Below are positions 63,331 to 64,000 of a stretch of DNA of 64,000 nt, piece by piece. This DNA comes from JAGXKT01 sp964531695 (lineage in GTDB: Bacteria > Planctomycetota > Phycisphaerae > SM23-33), in assembly GCA_964531695.1 (NCBI GenBank), contig CAZHEH010000011.1:1-64000 (forward strand). Reading direction: 5' to 3'. The first letter of the stretch is position 1. Each line of letters starts with the position of its first letter. Made by a program: the position numbers and the translations under genes. The notes under the pieces were generated by a model, which did no database searches, was not told the DNA's origin, and saw only the letters and a list, made by a program, of their open reading frames with translations.

Positions 63331-63358
63331 TTGCCCGCGTCGCGCAGAGATGTGTAAT
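63331..63358 (+). promoter_or_regulatory. Possible promoter of the histone H1-like gene
   Basis: TTGCCC (63331-63336), 16-base spacer, TGTAAT (63353-63358), preceded by TG as in extended -10 sites. The start codon is 57 bases downstream. Confidence 0.45.
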
Positions 63359-63414
63359 ACGTAATCGCCTTTCTTCGAAGCTGGCGTATTGGTCGGACAC
63401 GGAAGGAGATCAAC

Positions 63415-63777
63415 ATGGCCAAGAAAGCCGCAAAACGAACATCGAAGAAACGCAGTTCCCCGAGGAAGTCGTCGAAGAAGAGCACCTCTCGTAAGACGGC
63501 GAAGAAGAGCGCAGCCAAGAAGGCAACGCGCAAGAAGTCCTCGAAGAAGGCGGCGAAGAAGACAGGTCGCAAGAAGGCCGCCAAGAAGACCACGCGGAAG
63601 AAGGCCCCCAAGAAGACGGCCAAGAAGCGCGCGAAGAAGTCCACGCGTAAGACGGCCGCCAAGAAGTCGACCCGTAAGAAGTCGACTCGCAAGAAGGCCG
63701 CCAAGAAGTCTTCCGCCAAGAAGTCCTCGCGCAAGAAGGCCGCCAAGCGGACCTCTCGCAAGAAGAGTTCCAAGTAG
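63415..63777 (+). CDS. Histone H1-like lysine-rich DNA-binding protein
   Basis: A 120-residue protein made almost entirely of Lys, Arg, Ala, Ser and Thr in units such as KKAAKK, RKKSTRK and SSRKKAAK. Such Hc1/Hc2-like or H1-like proteins compact DNA or bind RNA in chlamydiae, planctomycetes and others. GGAG lies eight bases upstream of ATG 63415. The DNA is a run of near-repeats with AAG-rich codons. It has no partner. It is close in composition to the tail of PpdK at 31438-31575. A strong terminator follows. Confidence 0.87.
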   Translation: MAKKAAKRTSKKRSSPRKSSKKSTSRKTAKKSAAKKATRKKSSKKAAKKTGRKKAAKKTTRKKAPKKTAKKRAKKSTRKTAAKKSTRKKSTRKKAAKKSSAKKSSRKKAAKRTSRKKSSK

Positions 63778-63848
63778 GCCTTGCCGGCTTCGAAGTCCCG
63801 CCGGCAGCCATGCCGGCGGTGCCGCGCGGCAGCGAGAAAGGCAAACGG

Positions 63849-63882
63849 CAGGCATCGCTAAATTGCGATGCCTGTTGTTTTT
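63849..63882 (+). terminator. Intrinsic terminator after the H1-like gene
   Basis: A perfect 10-bp stem (63849-63858 with 63865-63874), six-base loop TAAATT, then TTGTTTTT. The best Rho-independent terminator in the window. Confidence 0.88.
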
Positions 63883-63965
63883 GCGCGGGTACCCGCCCTG
63901 GCGGAGCCGGCCCGTCTCGGCGGCCGGCGCGCCGTGCCATGCGGCCGCCCGACACCGGCGCGAGG

Positions 63966-63993
63966 TTGCCCCCGACTGCACGGGCCCTATAAT
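63966..63993 (+). promoter_or_regulatory. Strong promoter near the right edge
   Basis: TTGCCC (63966-63971), 16-base spacer and a perfect TATAAT (63988-63993). The gene it serves lies beyond the window. Confidence 0.6.
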
Positions 63994-64000
63994 GCCGACC

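Noticed and set aside
63304..63357. 17-residue Lys-containing mini-ORF (starting MTRKKATK) before the H1-like gene
   Set aside because: It overlaps the predicted -35/-10 region of the H1-like gene and its stop lies in the -10 box, so it would not be in that transcript; no ribosome site is seen.
63415..63777. Tandem repeat or CRISPR-like structure
   Set aside because: The AAG-rich repeats are in one open frame with a ribosome site and terminator, and encode a protein of known type; there are no fixed spacers.

Overview
The window is GC-rich, gene-dense bacterial DNA with overlapping stop/start junctions, one tRNA and no rRNA, CRISPR array or recognisable transposase. The gene content points to a member of the Planctomycetota or a close PVC relative. 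Indicators are a lysine-rich histone H1-like gene, a bacterial V/A-type ATPase operon of the E-DUF2764-A-B-D-I-K kind, a B12-dependent ribonucleotide reductase, and a vWA/ExbB/ExbD/TPR envelope cluster. The assignment is inference from gene content; no rRNA is present to confirm it.

Layout. 1-798 (-): truncated acetyl xylan esterase. 889-10151 (-): an envelope cluster with two paralogous membrane-anchored vWA proteins, a TPR protein, ExbB, two ExbD and a 1205-residue TPR protein. Each vWA gene has a similar 68-base element about 150-235 bases upstream that can fold as RNA. 10508-10589 (+): tRNA-Leu(UAG). 24452 down to 10615 (-): a Wzx/Wzy-type exopolysaccharide locus of 12 genes (SPOR/TPR lipoprotein, Wza-like exporter, Wzz-like chain-length protein, BY-kinase-like ATPase, ligase/polymerase, flippase, four glycosyltransferases, a radical SAM protein and an initiating sugar transferase). 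24553-28240 (-): PAS/GAF/receiver regulator, hemC, an isolated F-type atpC and a small membrane protein. 28798-31575 (+): pyruvate phosphate dikinase with a 45-residue histone-like tail. 31892-34061 (+): three small proteins of uncertain role. 34104-44001 (mixed): aldolases, azoreductase, a sugar/polyol oxidation set and S-adenosylhomocysteinase. 44670-51928: trpF, ricT-like gene, acyl-CoA ligase, PIN-TRAM protein and cytidylate-kinase-like protein. 52231-60301 (+): V-type ATPase operon. 60465-63208 (-): lipoprotein esterase and class II ribonucleotide reductase. 63415-63777 (+): histone H1-like gene with a clear terminator.

How it fits together. The exopolysaccharide genes form one transcription unit from regulator-side lipoprotein to sugar transferase. 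The ExbB/ExbD pair probably energises an envelope process in which the vWA and TPR proteins bind partners. The V-type ATPase proteolipid has the residue pattern of Na+-binding K subunits. An F-type epsilon gene lies elsewhere in the window, so the genome may carry two rotary ATPases.

Most unusual signals: (1) intergenic arrays with a 7-base period, several arranged as inverted pairs, occupying all three long gaps of the ATPase operon and at least three other intergenic sites; (2) the duplicated vWA leader element with a compensatory base pair; (3) the histone-like tail on pyruvate phosphate dikinase, alongside a free H1-like protein and a basic tail on RicT.
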